Part shown: positions 29,069-36,237 of the stretch, piece after piece
Numbering within the stretch: the first letter of the stretch is position 1
Layout: each line of letters begins with the position of its first letter
DNA from: Lactobacillus sp. Sy-1
Lineage (GTDB): Bacteria > Bacillota > Bacilli > Lactobacillales > Lactobacillaceae
NCBI RefSeq assembly: GCF_019303535.1
Contig: NZ_JACCIU010000001.1
Span: forward strand, 186,001 to 250,000
Direction of reading: 5' to 3'
Length of the DNA stretch: 64,000 nucleotides
The notes under the pieces: generated by a model
Databases searched by the model: none
Told to the model about the DNA's origin: nothing
What the model saw: the letters and a program-made list of their open reading frames with translations, nothing else
Translations under genes and position numbers: made by a program

Positions 29069-29806
29069 ATGCTCAAAGTTAGGAACCTTTCAGTTTCTTA
29101 TGGAGAAACCCCAGTTTTTTCAGATTTATCGATTCAAATTGATTCTGGTAAAATTACTGGAATCATCGGTCCAAATGGGGCCGGAAAATCAACGTTCATC
29201 AAGGCTGTGCTTGGCTTGATCAAGTCTCAATCAGGGACCAGTGACTATGATGGCAAACCCATTAAAGCAATTCAAAAGAAGATTGCTTACGTAGAACAAC
29301 GGAAGGACATTGATTTAACCTTCCCAATTAGTGTGTTTGACGTTGTATTGACTGGTAGTTACGCCCAACTCGGGCTCTTCAACATGCCTGGCAAGAAGGA
29401 AAAAGCCGCCGCAATGGATTCGTTGAATCAAGTGAAGATGCAAGCATTTGCCAGCCGCCAAATTGGTAATTTATCTGGAGGGCAATTGCAACGGGTCTTC
29501 GTGGCACGTGCAATTCTTCAACAAGCAGACATTGTAATTTTAGATGAACCCTTCGTAGGAATTGACTTGCAAAGTGAAAATGCAATCATGGCCATCTTAA
29601 AGCAATGGCGGAACGAAAACAAAACGATCCTAGTGGTCCACCATGATCTAAATAAGGTGCATAACTACTTCGATGACTTGATCATTATGAACCACGGAAT
29701 CGTTGCTAGTGGACCGACTGAAATGGTTTACAACCCTGAAAACATCAGTAAGGCGTTTAGTGCCGACCTTTCTTCTGTCCTGTTTAGTCAAAAGGAGGGC
29801 CAATAA
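29069..29806 (+). CDS. Metal ABC transporter ATP-binding protein (Mn/Zn)
   Basis: This 245-residue ATPase powers the neighbouring metal permease. The ATG at 29069 follows AAAGGAG with 8 bases; the GTG at 29060 overlaps that site. Walker A is GPNGAGKSTF, the signature is LSGGQLQRVFVARAIL, and Walker B is IVILDEPFVGID. TAATG overlap couples it to the permease. The binding protein third in the operon is of the PsaA manganese type, so manganese is the likely main substrate. Confidence 0.94.
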   Translation: MLKVRNLSVSYGETPVFSDLSIQIDSGKITGIIGPNGAGKSTFIKAVLGLIKSQSGTSDYDGKPIKAIQKKIAYVEQRKDIDLTFPISVFDVVLTGSYAQLGLFNMPGKKEKAAAMDSLNQVKMQAFASRQIGNLSGGQLQRVFVARAILQQADIVILDEPFVGIDLQSENAIMAILKQWRNENKTILVVHHDLNKVHNYFDDLIIMNHGIVASGPTEMVYNPENISKAFSADLSSVLFSQKEGQ

Positions 29807-30642
29807 TGAAAATTGCAGAATTTATTAGTGCATTAGGAAAATACGATTTCCTGCAAAGTGCAATGTTGACCGCAATCATGGTGGGAGTAATGTCCGGAAT
29901 CATCGGTAGCTTTATCATCCTGCGGGGAATGTCATTAATGGGAGACGCCATTTCCCATTCCATTCTTCCCGGGGTGGCCGTTGCCTACATGCTGGGAATT
30001 AACCTCCTGGTTGGAGCCTCCATTTTCGGGGTGTTAGCTGCCCTACTGATTGGATTCGTCTCAACCCACAGTAAAATTAAGGTTGATACATCCATCGGGG
30101 TGGTGTTCAGTTCATTCTACGCACTTGGGTTCATCCTGATTTCGATGACCGAAAGTTCAACTAACCTACACCACATCCTATTCGGGAACATCCTGGCCGT
30201 AAGTAATTCCGATATGATGACTACTTCCGTCGTACTCGGAATCGTAATTCTATTCGTAACAATTGGTTACAAGGAACTATTAATCACTTCGTTTGATGAA
30301 ACGTTTGCCAAAACATACGGGTTGAAAACACAAGTTATTCACTACTCATTAATGCTAGTGCTTACGCTAGTGACGGTTTCTGCATTGCAAACAGTCGGAA
30401 TCATCTTAGTGGTGGCAATGTTAATCACCCCTGCCGCAACTGCATTCTTCTGGACAAACCGCTTATCCGTGATGCTAGTATTCTCCGCCGTGTTTGGAAC
30501 GATTGCATCCATCGTTGGTCTCTACCTCAGTTACACGTTCAACTGGGCATCTGGGCCTGCAATCGTTGTTGTAGCAGCCATTCTATTCTTATTCTCATTC
30601 ATCTTCTCACCCAAACAGGGGCTCATTCGCTTGAAGAAATAA
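29806..30642 (+). CDS. Metal ABC transporter permease (Mn/Zn)
   Basis: This 278-residue ABC-3 family permease has about eight or nine hydrophobic helices. Family segments include SFIILRGMSLMGDAISHSILPG and the late TVGIILVVAMLITPAATAF, which surround the metal path. Its ATG overlaps the ATPase stop (TAATG). It forms the membrane channel for the PsaA-type binding protein encoded 21 bases downstream. Confidence 0.94.
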   Translation: MKIAEFISALGKYDFLQSAMLTAIMVGVMSGIIGSFIILRGMSLMGDAISHSILPGVAVAYMLGINLLVGASIFGVLAALLIGFVSTHSKIKVDTSIGVVFSSFYALGFILISMTESSTNLHHILFGNILAVSNSDMMTTSVVLGIVILFVTIGYKELLITSFDETFAKTYGLKTQVIHYSLMLVLTLVTVSALQTVGIILVVAMLITPAATAFFWTNRLSVMLVFSAVFGTIASIVGLYLSYTFNWASGPAIVVVAAILFLFSFIFSPKQGLIRLKK

Positions 30643-30663
30643 CATCCAGAAAGAGGGATTTAA

Positions 30664-31605
30664 ATGAAGCGTATCTTAATCGCACTGGCATCTGTAATTA
30701 TCCTTATTGGTGGTGTATTTCTGTTCATCAACCAACGTAGTGCTAGTAAATCAACCACCACCAGCGGTAACAAGGAACTCAATGTTGTAACTACCAACTC
30801 AATTCTAGAAGATATGGTGAAAAACGTGGGAAAGGATCGCGTCCACGTTTACAGCATGGTTAAACGGGGCACTGATCCACATGAATACGAACCGCGTCCC
30901 GAAGACATTGCTCAAACCACAAACGCCGATGCCATTTTCTACAATGGTTTAAACTTAGAAACCGGTGGTAACGGTTGGTTCAAAAAGCTAGTTAAAACCG
31001 CTAACAAGCAGTTCGGTAAGCAGGTCTTCGCAGCCAGCAAAGGCGTGAAGCCGCTGCACCTTACTACTAATAAAAACGAAGTGGATCCCCACGCCTGGCT
31101 TGATCTTGCTAACGGAATTAAATACGTTAAAACCATTACCAAGGTCCTAAAGGAAAAGGATCCTAAGAATGCCGATTACTTCCAAAAGAATGCGGATGCT
31201 TACATTGCTAAGCTTTCCAAGTTGAATCAGGATGCAAAGTCGAAGTTCTTAGACATTCCAGCTAAGCAACGGGTATTGGTAACGTCTGAAGGAGCATTCA
31301 AGTACTTCTCCAAGGCCTACCATGTTAAACCAGTTTACATCTGGGAAATTAATACTGAATCGCAAGGAACTCCGGAACAAATGCGCCGGGTGCTTGCCGC
31401 AATCAGTAAGTACGATGTCAAGCACCTATTCGTTGAATCATCCGTATCACCAAAATCAATGGATAAGGTTTCATCTGAAACTGGTATCAAGATTTACTCC
31501 AAGATCTTCACCGATTCATTAGCGAAGGAAGGCACCCCTGGTGACACCTACTATTCAATGATGAAGTGGAACTTAGATAAAATTCACGATGGATTAGCAA
31601 AGTAA
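30664..31605 (+). CDS. Manganese-binding protein of PsaA/MntC type (membrane-anchored)
   Basis: This 313-residue solute-binding protein captures manganese outside the membrane. It follows PsaA closely in its C-terminal half (YIWEINTESQGTP, KIFTDSLAKEGTPGDTYYSMMKWNL). Metal ligands expected from PsaA are all present: His in DPHEYEP, His in DPHAWLD, Glu in TSEGAFKYF and Asp in FTDS. That His-His-Glu-Asp set favours Mn over Zn. Unlike PsaA there is no lipobox cysteine after the hydrophobic N terminus (LIGGVFLFINQRSAS), so it probably stays anchored by an uncleaved helix. Third gene of the operon. Confidence 0.93.
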   Translation: MKRILIALASVIILIGGVFLFINQRSASKSTTTSGNKELNVVTTNSILEDMVKNVGKDRVHVYSMVKRGTDPHEYEPRPEDIAQTTNADAIFYNGLNLETGGNGWFKKLVKTANKQFGKQVFAASKGVKPLHLTTNKNEVDPHAWLDLANGIKYVKTITKVLKEKDPKNADYFQKNADAYIAKLSKLNQDAKSKFLDIPAKQRVLVTSEGAFKYFSKAYHVKPVYIWEINTESQGTPEQMRRVLAAISKYDVKHLFVESSVSPKSMDKVSSETGIKIYSKIFTDSLAKEGTPGDTYYSMMKWNLDKIHDGLAK

Positions 31606-31617
31606 TCTCCGTAACTT

Positions 31618-31656
31618 AAAGGGGGCGGGGCTCACAATGAGCCCCGCCCCCTTTTT
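31618..31656. terminator. Strong bidirectional GC-rich terminator
   Basis: A perfect 14-bp stem GGGGGCGGGGCTCA with its complement (31621-31651) is flanked by AAA and TTTTT, between convergent genes. Confidence 0.92.
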
Positions 31657-31659
31657 CAT

Positions 31660-32286
31660 TTAACGATCTAATTTTGCATCAATTTGATTCAAAACCGTGG
31701 TTAAATCATCCTGATTATTCACAAAATCATACTTATTGCCATCAATTTTAATCTTCGGACTAATATCGTAATTCTCAAACCACTTTTGGTATGCAACTTG
31801 CAATCCGCGGTAGTATTCCAGTAAATCGTCGGACTGCTCAAAATCCCGGCCCCGTTGGCGAATACGCTTTAACTGGGTCTCCAAGCTTACTTCAATGTAA
31901 ACTAGTAAATCAGGGCGTTTCTTTTTGGCAGCGTAAGGGAGTTCCTCCATCATGTTATCCAATAGTTCATGATAAATCGCTGCCTCAGTGTCGTTAATAT
32001 TGCCCAGTTGATGATTTAAATCCGTAAATAGTGCATCTTCATAGATTGAACGGTCTAAAACGTTATTATCATCTCGCTGGGCCTGCTTAATCATTTCAAA
32101 GCGCTTATTTAAAAAATAGATTTGCAGCAAAAAGCCGTATTTTTCTTTATCTTGGTAGAATAACGGTAGTACCGGGTTATCCCCCACTGGTTCGTAAAAT
32201 GCCTGGGTCCCTAAATGATTTGATAGGCGCTCGGTAAGTGATGACTTCCCAGCTCCGATGGTTCCAGCTAATACAATCATTGTCAT
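31660..32286 (-). CDS. Deoxynucleoside kinase (dAK/dGK type)
   Basis: This 208-residue kinase phosphorylates imported deoxynucleosides, feeding dNTP salvage. The P-loop is AGTIGAGKSSL (residues 7-17); the substrate motif ERS-like segment is VLDRSIYEDALF, and the lid arginines are in QLKRIRQRGRDFEQ. Lactobacilli use such kinases for deoxyadenosine, deoxyguanosine and deoxycytidine. It lies 25 bases after a PnuC-family transporter and shares its promoter with paired NrdR boxes, so uptake and phosphorylation of deoxynucleosides look co-regulated with ribonucleotide reductase. Confidence 0.93.
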   Translation of the reverse strand: MTMIVLAGTIGAGKSSLTERLSNHLGTQAFYEPVGDNPVLPLFYQDKEKYGFLLQIYFLNKRFEMIKQAQRDDNNVLDRSIYEDALFTDLNHQLGNINDTEAAIYHELLDNMMEELPYAAKKKRPDLLVYIEVSLETQLKRIRQRGRDFEQSDDLLEYYRGLQVAYQKWFENYDISPKIKIDGNKYDFVNNQDDLTTVLNQIDAKLDR

Positions 32287-32311
32287 AATCTGCCCCTTTC
32301 TAAATTGACTA

Positions 32312-33034
32312 CTAGTTCGTAGCTAACCGCTTGGCAAACCACGGGCTCTTGGTGAACGCTAAAATATCATTTGCAATGTAGAGCATGTAAGTTACGAATA
32401 GGACTGGTGAAGCACCACCCTGCGCAGCGGTAATCCCCCATAGAATCACTGATAGCACGCCTTGCGCTAACCAGAAGTAGTAGGTTTCGCGTTTCTTCAA
32501 CGTGGTCAGGATGGCCCCCATAATTCCAGTCGTTGCGGAAATTGAATCAATCAGTGGCCGCGGGCTATCGGTTAAGCTCGTCAACAGGGTGTGCATGATT
32601 AAAACCACTCCCACAAAGCCAATTAAGTATGGTAACCAGTTTTTAAAAGTTGCGGCTGCGCTTCCTCCCCGCAATCCGGAAATTTTATTTTCGGCGTCCC
32701 GGTTCCAACTTGGCATTAGTAATACTGGAACATCTAACAACACAATGTAGCTAAGTTGCATCACAATTTCCATGTAATTCTTAGCGGTGAACGCAACCGT
32801 AATCAATAAGATCGCACTAATTAAGCCTAACCAACCGTTGATGGGTTTGGCATTGTTAATCGCTAGGACACAGGTCAGCCCTAAAGCACCAGCAATAAAC
32901 GTTACAATACTAATGGTTGTGATCGGACTGCTCAGCGTCAAGGCTAAGTTAAATCCCAACCCAAAGAATAATAGAATGTACGATTGGACGTTCCAACCTA
33001 ATAATTGGCTCCATAGCCACTTCAAATAATTCAT
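32312..33034 (-). CDS. PnuC-family transporter, probably deoxynucleoside uptake (PnuN-like)
   Basis: This 240-residue membrane protein has about seven hydrophobic helices and is of the PnuC facilitator family. The start is the ATG at 33034 (MNYLKWLWSQ), 7 bases after AGGAG; the ATG at 33073 lies within the promoter and operator region. PnuC itself carries nicotinamide riboside. Relatives in this family carry thiamine, riboflavin or deoxynucleosides. The downstream deoxynucleoside kinase and the two upstream NrdR boxes favour the deoxynucleoside type. Kinase trapping after facilitated uptake would fit the known PnuC mechanism. Substrate is inference from context. Confidence 0.85.
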   Translation of the reverse strand: MNYLKWLWSQLLGWNVQSYILLFFGLGFNLALTLSSPITTISIVTFIAGALGLTCVLAINNAKPINGWLGLISAILLITVAFTAKNYMEIVMQLSYIVLLDVPVLLMPSWNRDAENKISGLRGGSAAATFKNWLPYLIGFVGVVLIMHTLLTSLTDSPRPLIDSISATTGIMGAILTTLKKRETYYFWLAQGVLSVILWGITAAQGGASPVLFVTYMLYIANDILAFTKSPWFAKRLATN

Positions 33035-33048
33035 CAAAAAAGCTCCTA

Positions 33049-33095
33049 TTACTATATATAGTGTATTAAACATATTAAATCACTATATATAGTTA
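33049..33095 (-). promoter_or_regulatory. Pair of NrdR boxes
   Basis: The 12-bp palindrome ACTATATATAGT occurs at 33051-33062 and 33082-33093, centres 31 bp apart (three helical turns). On the minus strand the first reads ACACTATATATAGT, matching the NrdR-box consensus ACACWAYRTWTWGTGT. Two boxes at 31-32 bp spacing are the hallmark of NrdR control of ribonucleotide reductase genes. Confidence 0.85.
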
Positions 33096-33250
33096 TTTTA
33101 GTCAACTCGTTCTATTATACAGAAGTTAAAATGAATTTCAATCACACCGATGATACGATTCAATCGGGAACTGGCTATTTTTAAAATCGTCCCTGTGTTA
33201 AAATAACCAAAAACAAACCAATCATACATATCAACATTGGAGGTAATAAT

Positions 33251-33478
33251 ATGCACTTTATCAAAGGAACTGCCTTTTTATGGCTAATCCTAATGATCAT
33301 CGCTAGCGTGATCGTTTTTATAATGCGTGGATGCTTCGATTTAATCGTTAATCATACTTACGACATCCAATTTTATATTTCTGAAATGGGCAATTATGCT
33401 ATTAAGGGATTAGTATCCGCTATTTTAATTCAAATCGGTGAAAGCATTATTACACGGCATAAAAGAAGGCAAAAATAA
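33251..33478 (+). CDS. Small membrane protein of unknown function
   Basis: This 75-residue protein starts at an ATG after TGGAGG. It has two hydrophobic stretches, about residues 8-25 (AFLWLILMIIASVIVFIM) and 50-66, and ends in a very basic tail TRHKRRQK. I do not recognise it. It is monocistronic, with its own terminator overlapping the stop codon. A good ribosome binding site and terminator support a real gene. Confidence 0.72.
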   Translation: MHFIKGTAFLWLILMIIASVIVFIMRGCFDLIVNHTYDIQFYISEMGNYAIKGLVSAILIQIGESIITRHKRRQK

Positions 33479-33507
33479 GAGGATGGGGCGCTCCCATCCT
33501 CTTATTT
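33476..33507. terminator. Bidirectional terminator
   Basis: A 12-bp stem TAAGAGGATGGG (33476-33487) with 33493-33504 includes the stop codon of the 33251 gene. It also serves the convergent fluoride channel genes. Confidence 0.82.
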
Positions 33508-33508
33508 A

Positions 33509-33859
33509 TTAAATCGCCATTCCAACAAACGCTGCTAGAATCCCTAACAACGTCGTTGAAATAAAATATAATCCAGCCCATGCAGGCCGTTTCATCTGCA
33601 GTTTAACCGTTTCATTCATAAACGTAGAGAACGTGGTATAGCCACCTAAGATTCCACTACCGATTAGATATGCCATGGAACCATCAGCAAGCTGGCCCGC
33701 CAATAGCCCGAGCAAGAATGCCCCGGAGACGTTGATAATAACGGTGGCTAATGGAAACTCCTTCCACCCCATTTTATTACCAATTAGTTCAATCATTCCA
33801 TAACGAATGACCGCACCAAATGAAGCAGCAAGCCCCACAATTACAATTTTAGAAAGCAT
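33509..33859 (-). CDS. crcB: Fluoride channel subunit (FluC/CrcB)
   Basis: This 116-residue protein with four hydrophobic helices exports fluoride passively as a dual-topology or paired dimer. The family signature is GGYTTFSTFMNE, together with NVSGAFLLGLLAG. It is the second of two adjacent crcB genes; the first base of its start codon is the last base of the neighbour's stop. Paired short genes often form heterodimers with opposite topology. No fluoride riboswitch is recognisable upstream. Confidence 0.92.
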   Translation of the reverse strand: MLSKIVIVGLAASFGAVIRYGMIELIGNKMGWKEFPLATVIINVSGAFLLGLLAGQLADGSMAYLIGSGILGGYTTFSTFMNETVKLQMKRPAWAGLYFISTTLLGILAAFVGMAI

Positions 33860-34239
33860 TATTTTTCACCCACCCTTGCAATCACATAATCAGCAAGCTT
33901 AACCCCCATCAATGCGAATATATATCCAAACACTAAACTAATTGAAAGGTACCAAAAAGAATTAATTAGTGAAGTTTTGAACAGTTTCACAAAATCAACC
34001 ATAAACGTGGAAAAAGTGGTAAAACTACCGATAAACCCAACGCTAATCCCACTTAGTAGTTCGCTTGAGATTTCAAACAGTAACGGTAGGATGCTAACGA
34101 GAAACGCTAACAGGAACGTTCCTACTAAATTAATCGCAATAATCATTGCCAGATGCTCATTTCCCGACAATAGCGTTAACCATTCACGGAGTGCGCCACC
34201 TAAAAAGCCAAAAATGATGATATAAATAACCTTACGCAA
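33859..34239 (-). CDS. crcB: Fluoride channel subunit (FluC/CrcB)
   Basis: This 126-residue CrcB paralog has four hydrophobic helices. The signature reads GFIGSFTTFSTFMVDF and the earlier helix has NLVGTFLLAF. It is the first gene of the pair and overlaps the second by one base. Ribosome binding site AAGGGGG precedes the ATG at 34239. The product probably forms a fluoride channel with its neighbour. Confidence 0.92.
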   Translation of the reverse strand: MRKVIYIIIFGFLGGALREWLTLLSGNEHLAMIIAINLVGTFLLAFLVSILPLLFEISSELLSGISVGFIGSFTTFSTFMVDFVKLFKTSLINSFWYLSISLVFGYIFALMGVKLADYVIARVGEK

Positions 34240-34692
34240 TTTAAATTGCCCCCTTATTATTATCCTTTTATCGTATCACAATTAGGGTTTCTTATACTTT
34301 AGTTAATAAATTCACAAAATATTTAAAAATTAGCTGGATTTATTTTTTATTCATGCAACCGGTTGCATTATGAATATTAATCTAAAAAGATGTAATTAGC
34401 GTTTTATAGTTTGTGAAACTATTAACTATCCTTGGCCTTAAATCAGCATTTATCTTTGCTTACTGGGTGCTAAGTTAATGTGACTTTATTCATTTATAAA
34501 TCAAATTATCGTTATATTTAGATAAAATGGCAGTTGATTATTTGACGATAATCATTAGTATTATAGGTGTAATCAATTGAACTAAACAATAAATGTTTGG
34601 AATCAGATGGTTATTTCATATAAAATAGTTATTGAAGCCTGGTCATTTGATTGGGTTAAAAAATTTATTATATTAAAAGGGGATATTTACAC
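34240..34692. other. Intergenic region between crcB and mannitol dehydrogenase
   Basis: A 453-bp AT-rich divergent region. It holds a strong palindrome at 34353-34368 and a candidate promoter TTGGAA (34597-34602), 16 bases, TATAAA (34619-34624) pointing toward the dehydrogenase. No open frame with a ribosome binding site was seen apart from the flanking genes. Confidence 0.5.
34353..34368. promoter_or_regulatory. Putative LacI-family operator
   Basis: The perfect 16-bp palindrome ATGCAACCGGTTGCAT has the central CG and spacing typical of LacI/CcpA-family sites. It differs from the CcpA cre consensus at the two W positions. It is about 325 bp before the mannitol dehydrogenase start and 114 bp before crcB. 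Confidence 0.6.
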
Positions 34693-35703
34693 ATGAAAGC
34701 ATTAGTATTAACTGGTACTAAACAAATGGAAATCCAAGATTTAGATACTCCAACTCCAAAGCCTGACGAAGTTTTAGTTAAGACTGCATACGCTGGTATC
34801 TGTGGTACCGACGATGCATTATACAACGGTCTTCCAGGTTCAGCAGATGCTGTTCCTCCAATCGTTTTAGGTCACGAAAACTCAGGTGTTGTTGCTGCTG
34901 TTGGTGCTAACGTTACCCAATTCAAGAAGGGTGATCGTGTTGCAGTTGACCCTAACATCTACTTCCCTAAGGACAAGTACTTCCGTGTTGACCGTCCCCA
35001 ATTAGCTGAATCATTATCAGCTGTTGGTGTTACTCGTGATGGTGGTTTGGAAGAATACTTCACTGCTCCTGAATCAGTTGTATACCACGTTCCAGCTAAC
35101 CTTTCATTAAAGGCTGCTTGTTCAACTGAACCAGTTTCATGTGGAGTTCACGGTATTCGTCGTCTTAGCTTACAACCACATTACAAGGCTCTTGTTATGG
35201 GTGATGGTTACATGGGTCTCTTATTCGTTGAATTATTAAAGGCCTACGGTGTTCAACACGTTGACTTAACTGGTCGTCACGACGACAAGTTAGCTGAAGA
35301 ACAAAAGCTTACTGGCGCTGATCACGTAATCAACACTGAATCTGGTGACATTACTGAAGAATACGACATCGTTATCGAAGCCGTTGGTCGTCCAGAAACT
35401 CAAGAAAAGGCAATCGAAGTTGCAGGTAAGGGTGGTCAAATCCTTATGTTTGGTGTTGGTCGTCCAGATCAAACTTTCACTGTTAACACTTACGAAGTAT
35501 TCCAAAAGGAATTAGACATCAAGGGTTCATTCATTAACCCATACTCATTCGATGACTCACTTGCATTAATGGCAAGTGGCAAGATTGATGTTGAACCACT
35601 TATCAAGAACGTTCTTCAACTTGATGAAGTTGTTGGTAAACTTGATGGTTCTGACAAGCGTCCTGGTAAGTCAGTTGTTGAACTTGACGGAAGCTTGAAA
35701 TAA
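34693..35703 (+). CDS. mdh: Mannitol 2-dehydrogenase, zinc-dependent MDR family
   Basis: This 336-residue medium-chain dehydrogenase reduces fructose to mannitol with NAD(P)H, giving heterofermentative lactobacilli an electron sink. The long conserved opening (MKALVLTGTKQ, YAGICGTD, ALYNGLPGSADAVPPIV) matches Leuconostoc and Lactobacillus mannitol dehydrogenases. Catalytic zinc residues Cys37, His61 and Glu62 are present, as is the nucleotide loop GDGYMG. The structural zinc cysteines expected at 91, 94, 97 and 105 are Phe, Asp, Phe and Ala. Codon choice is strongly biased (GTT, GGT, TTA), suggesting high expression. The ATG follows AAAAGGGG. A VOC protein gene follows after 24 bases. Confidence 0.87.
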   Translation: MKALVLTGTKQMEIQDLDTPTPKPDEVLVKTAYAGICGTDDALYNGLPGSADAVPPIVLGHENSGVVAAVGANVTQFKKGDRVAVDPNIYFPKDKYFRVDRPQLAESLSAVGVTRDGGLEEYFTAPESVVYHVPANLSLKAACSTEPVSCGVHGIRRLSLQPHYKALVMGDGYMGLLFVELLKAYGVQHVDLTGRHDDKLAEEQKLTGADHVINTESGDITEEYDIVIEAVGRPETQEKAIEVAGKGGQILMFGVGRPDQTFTVNTYEVFQKELDIKGSFINPYSFDDSLALMASGKIDVEPLIKNVLQLDEVVGKLDGSDKRPGKSVVELDGSLK

Positions 35704-35727
35704 TTAATTTCTACGGAGGCAAATAAA

Positions 35728-36123
35728 ATGGCTTTACAAGATTACTTTACTGGACTTCAACACATTGGAATTCCTTCAAAAGATTTAGACAAGACCATTG
35801 CTTTTTACGAAAAGCTAGGTTTTGAACAAGCTGGTTTATTCCACAATGGCGAAAACCGTTGTGCTTTCATGAAATACAATAACCTTACAATTGAAACTTG
35901 GGAAGGTGACCCCGTTACCATGAAGAACGGTGCCATTAACCACTTCTCAATGAACTGTACTGACGTTGACAAGGCTTTTGAAGCTGCTAAGGCTGAAGGC
36001 TTTGACATGGTCAACGACGAAATTCAATCAATCCCATCATTCTGGGATCACGGAATTCGGTTCTTTAACATCTTAGGACCAAACCACGAAACCATTGAAT
36101 TCTGTCAAATCTTAGACAAATAA
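35728..36123 (+). CDS. VOC-family (glyoxalase/bleomycin-resistance-like) protein
   Basis: This 131-residue single VOC unit pair begins GLQHIGIPSKDLDKTIAFYEKLGFE. Likely metal residues are His12, Glu in TIETWEG, His in INHFSMN and Glu in HETIEF. Such proteins include glyoxalase I and many lyases or isomerases of unknown substrate. It lies 24 bases after mannitol dehydrogenase with a strong GGAGG site and shares its optimised codon use, so both are probably abundant and co-expressed. A role in handling a reactive carbonyl from fructose metabolism is inference. Confidence 0.85.
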   Translation: MALQDYFTGLQHIGIPSKDLDKTIAFYEKLGFEQAGLFHNGENRCAFMKYNNLTIETWEGDPVTMKNGAINHFSMNCTDVDKAFEAAKAEGFDMVNDEIQSIPSFWDHGIRFFNILGPNHETIEFCQILDK

Positions 36124-36130
36124 TATTTGA

Positions 36131-36170
36131 AAAGCGTCCTGGTGAATAAAATCATCAGGACGCTTTTTTT
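36131..36170 (+). terminator. Terminator after the mannitol dehydrogenase operon
   Basis: A stem of about 14 bp AAAGCGTCCTGGTGA (36131-36145) with 36152-36165 is followed by TTTTTTT. Confidence 0.88.
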
Positions 36171-36186
36171 AGTATTTAGCTAAACT

Positions 36187-36224
36187 AAAAAGCAGTGCTT
36201 GCCCAGATTGGGAAGCACTGCTTT
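36187..36224 (-). terminator. Terminator after the GH25 gene
   Basis: A 13-bp stem AAAAGCAGTGCTT with its complement at 36212-36224, plus an inner CCC/GGG pairing, lies 13 bases after the lysozyme stop and has T residues on the minus strand. Confidence 0.85.
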
Positions 36225-36237
36225 TAATTTAGTAGCC

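Noticed and set aside
34240-34300. Fluoride riboswitch upstream of the crcB pair
   Set aside because: No crcB-motif sequence or characteristic pseudoknot elements were seen in the leader.
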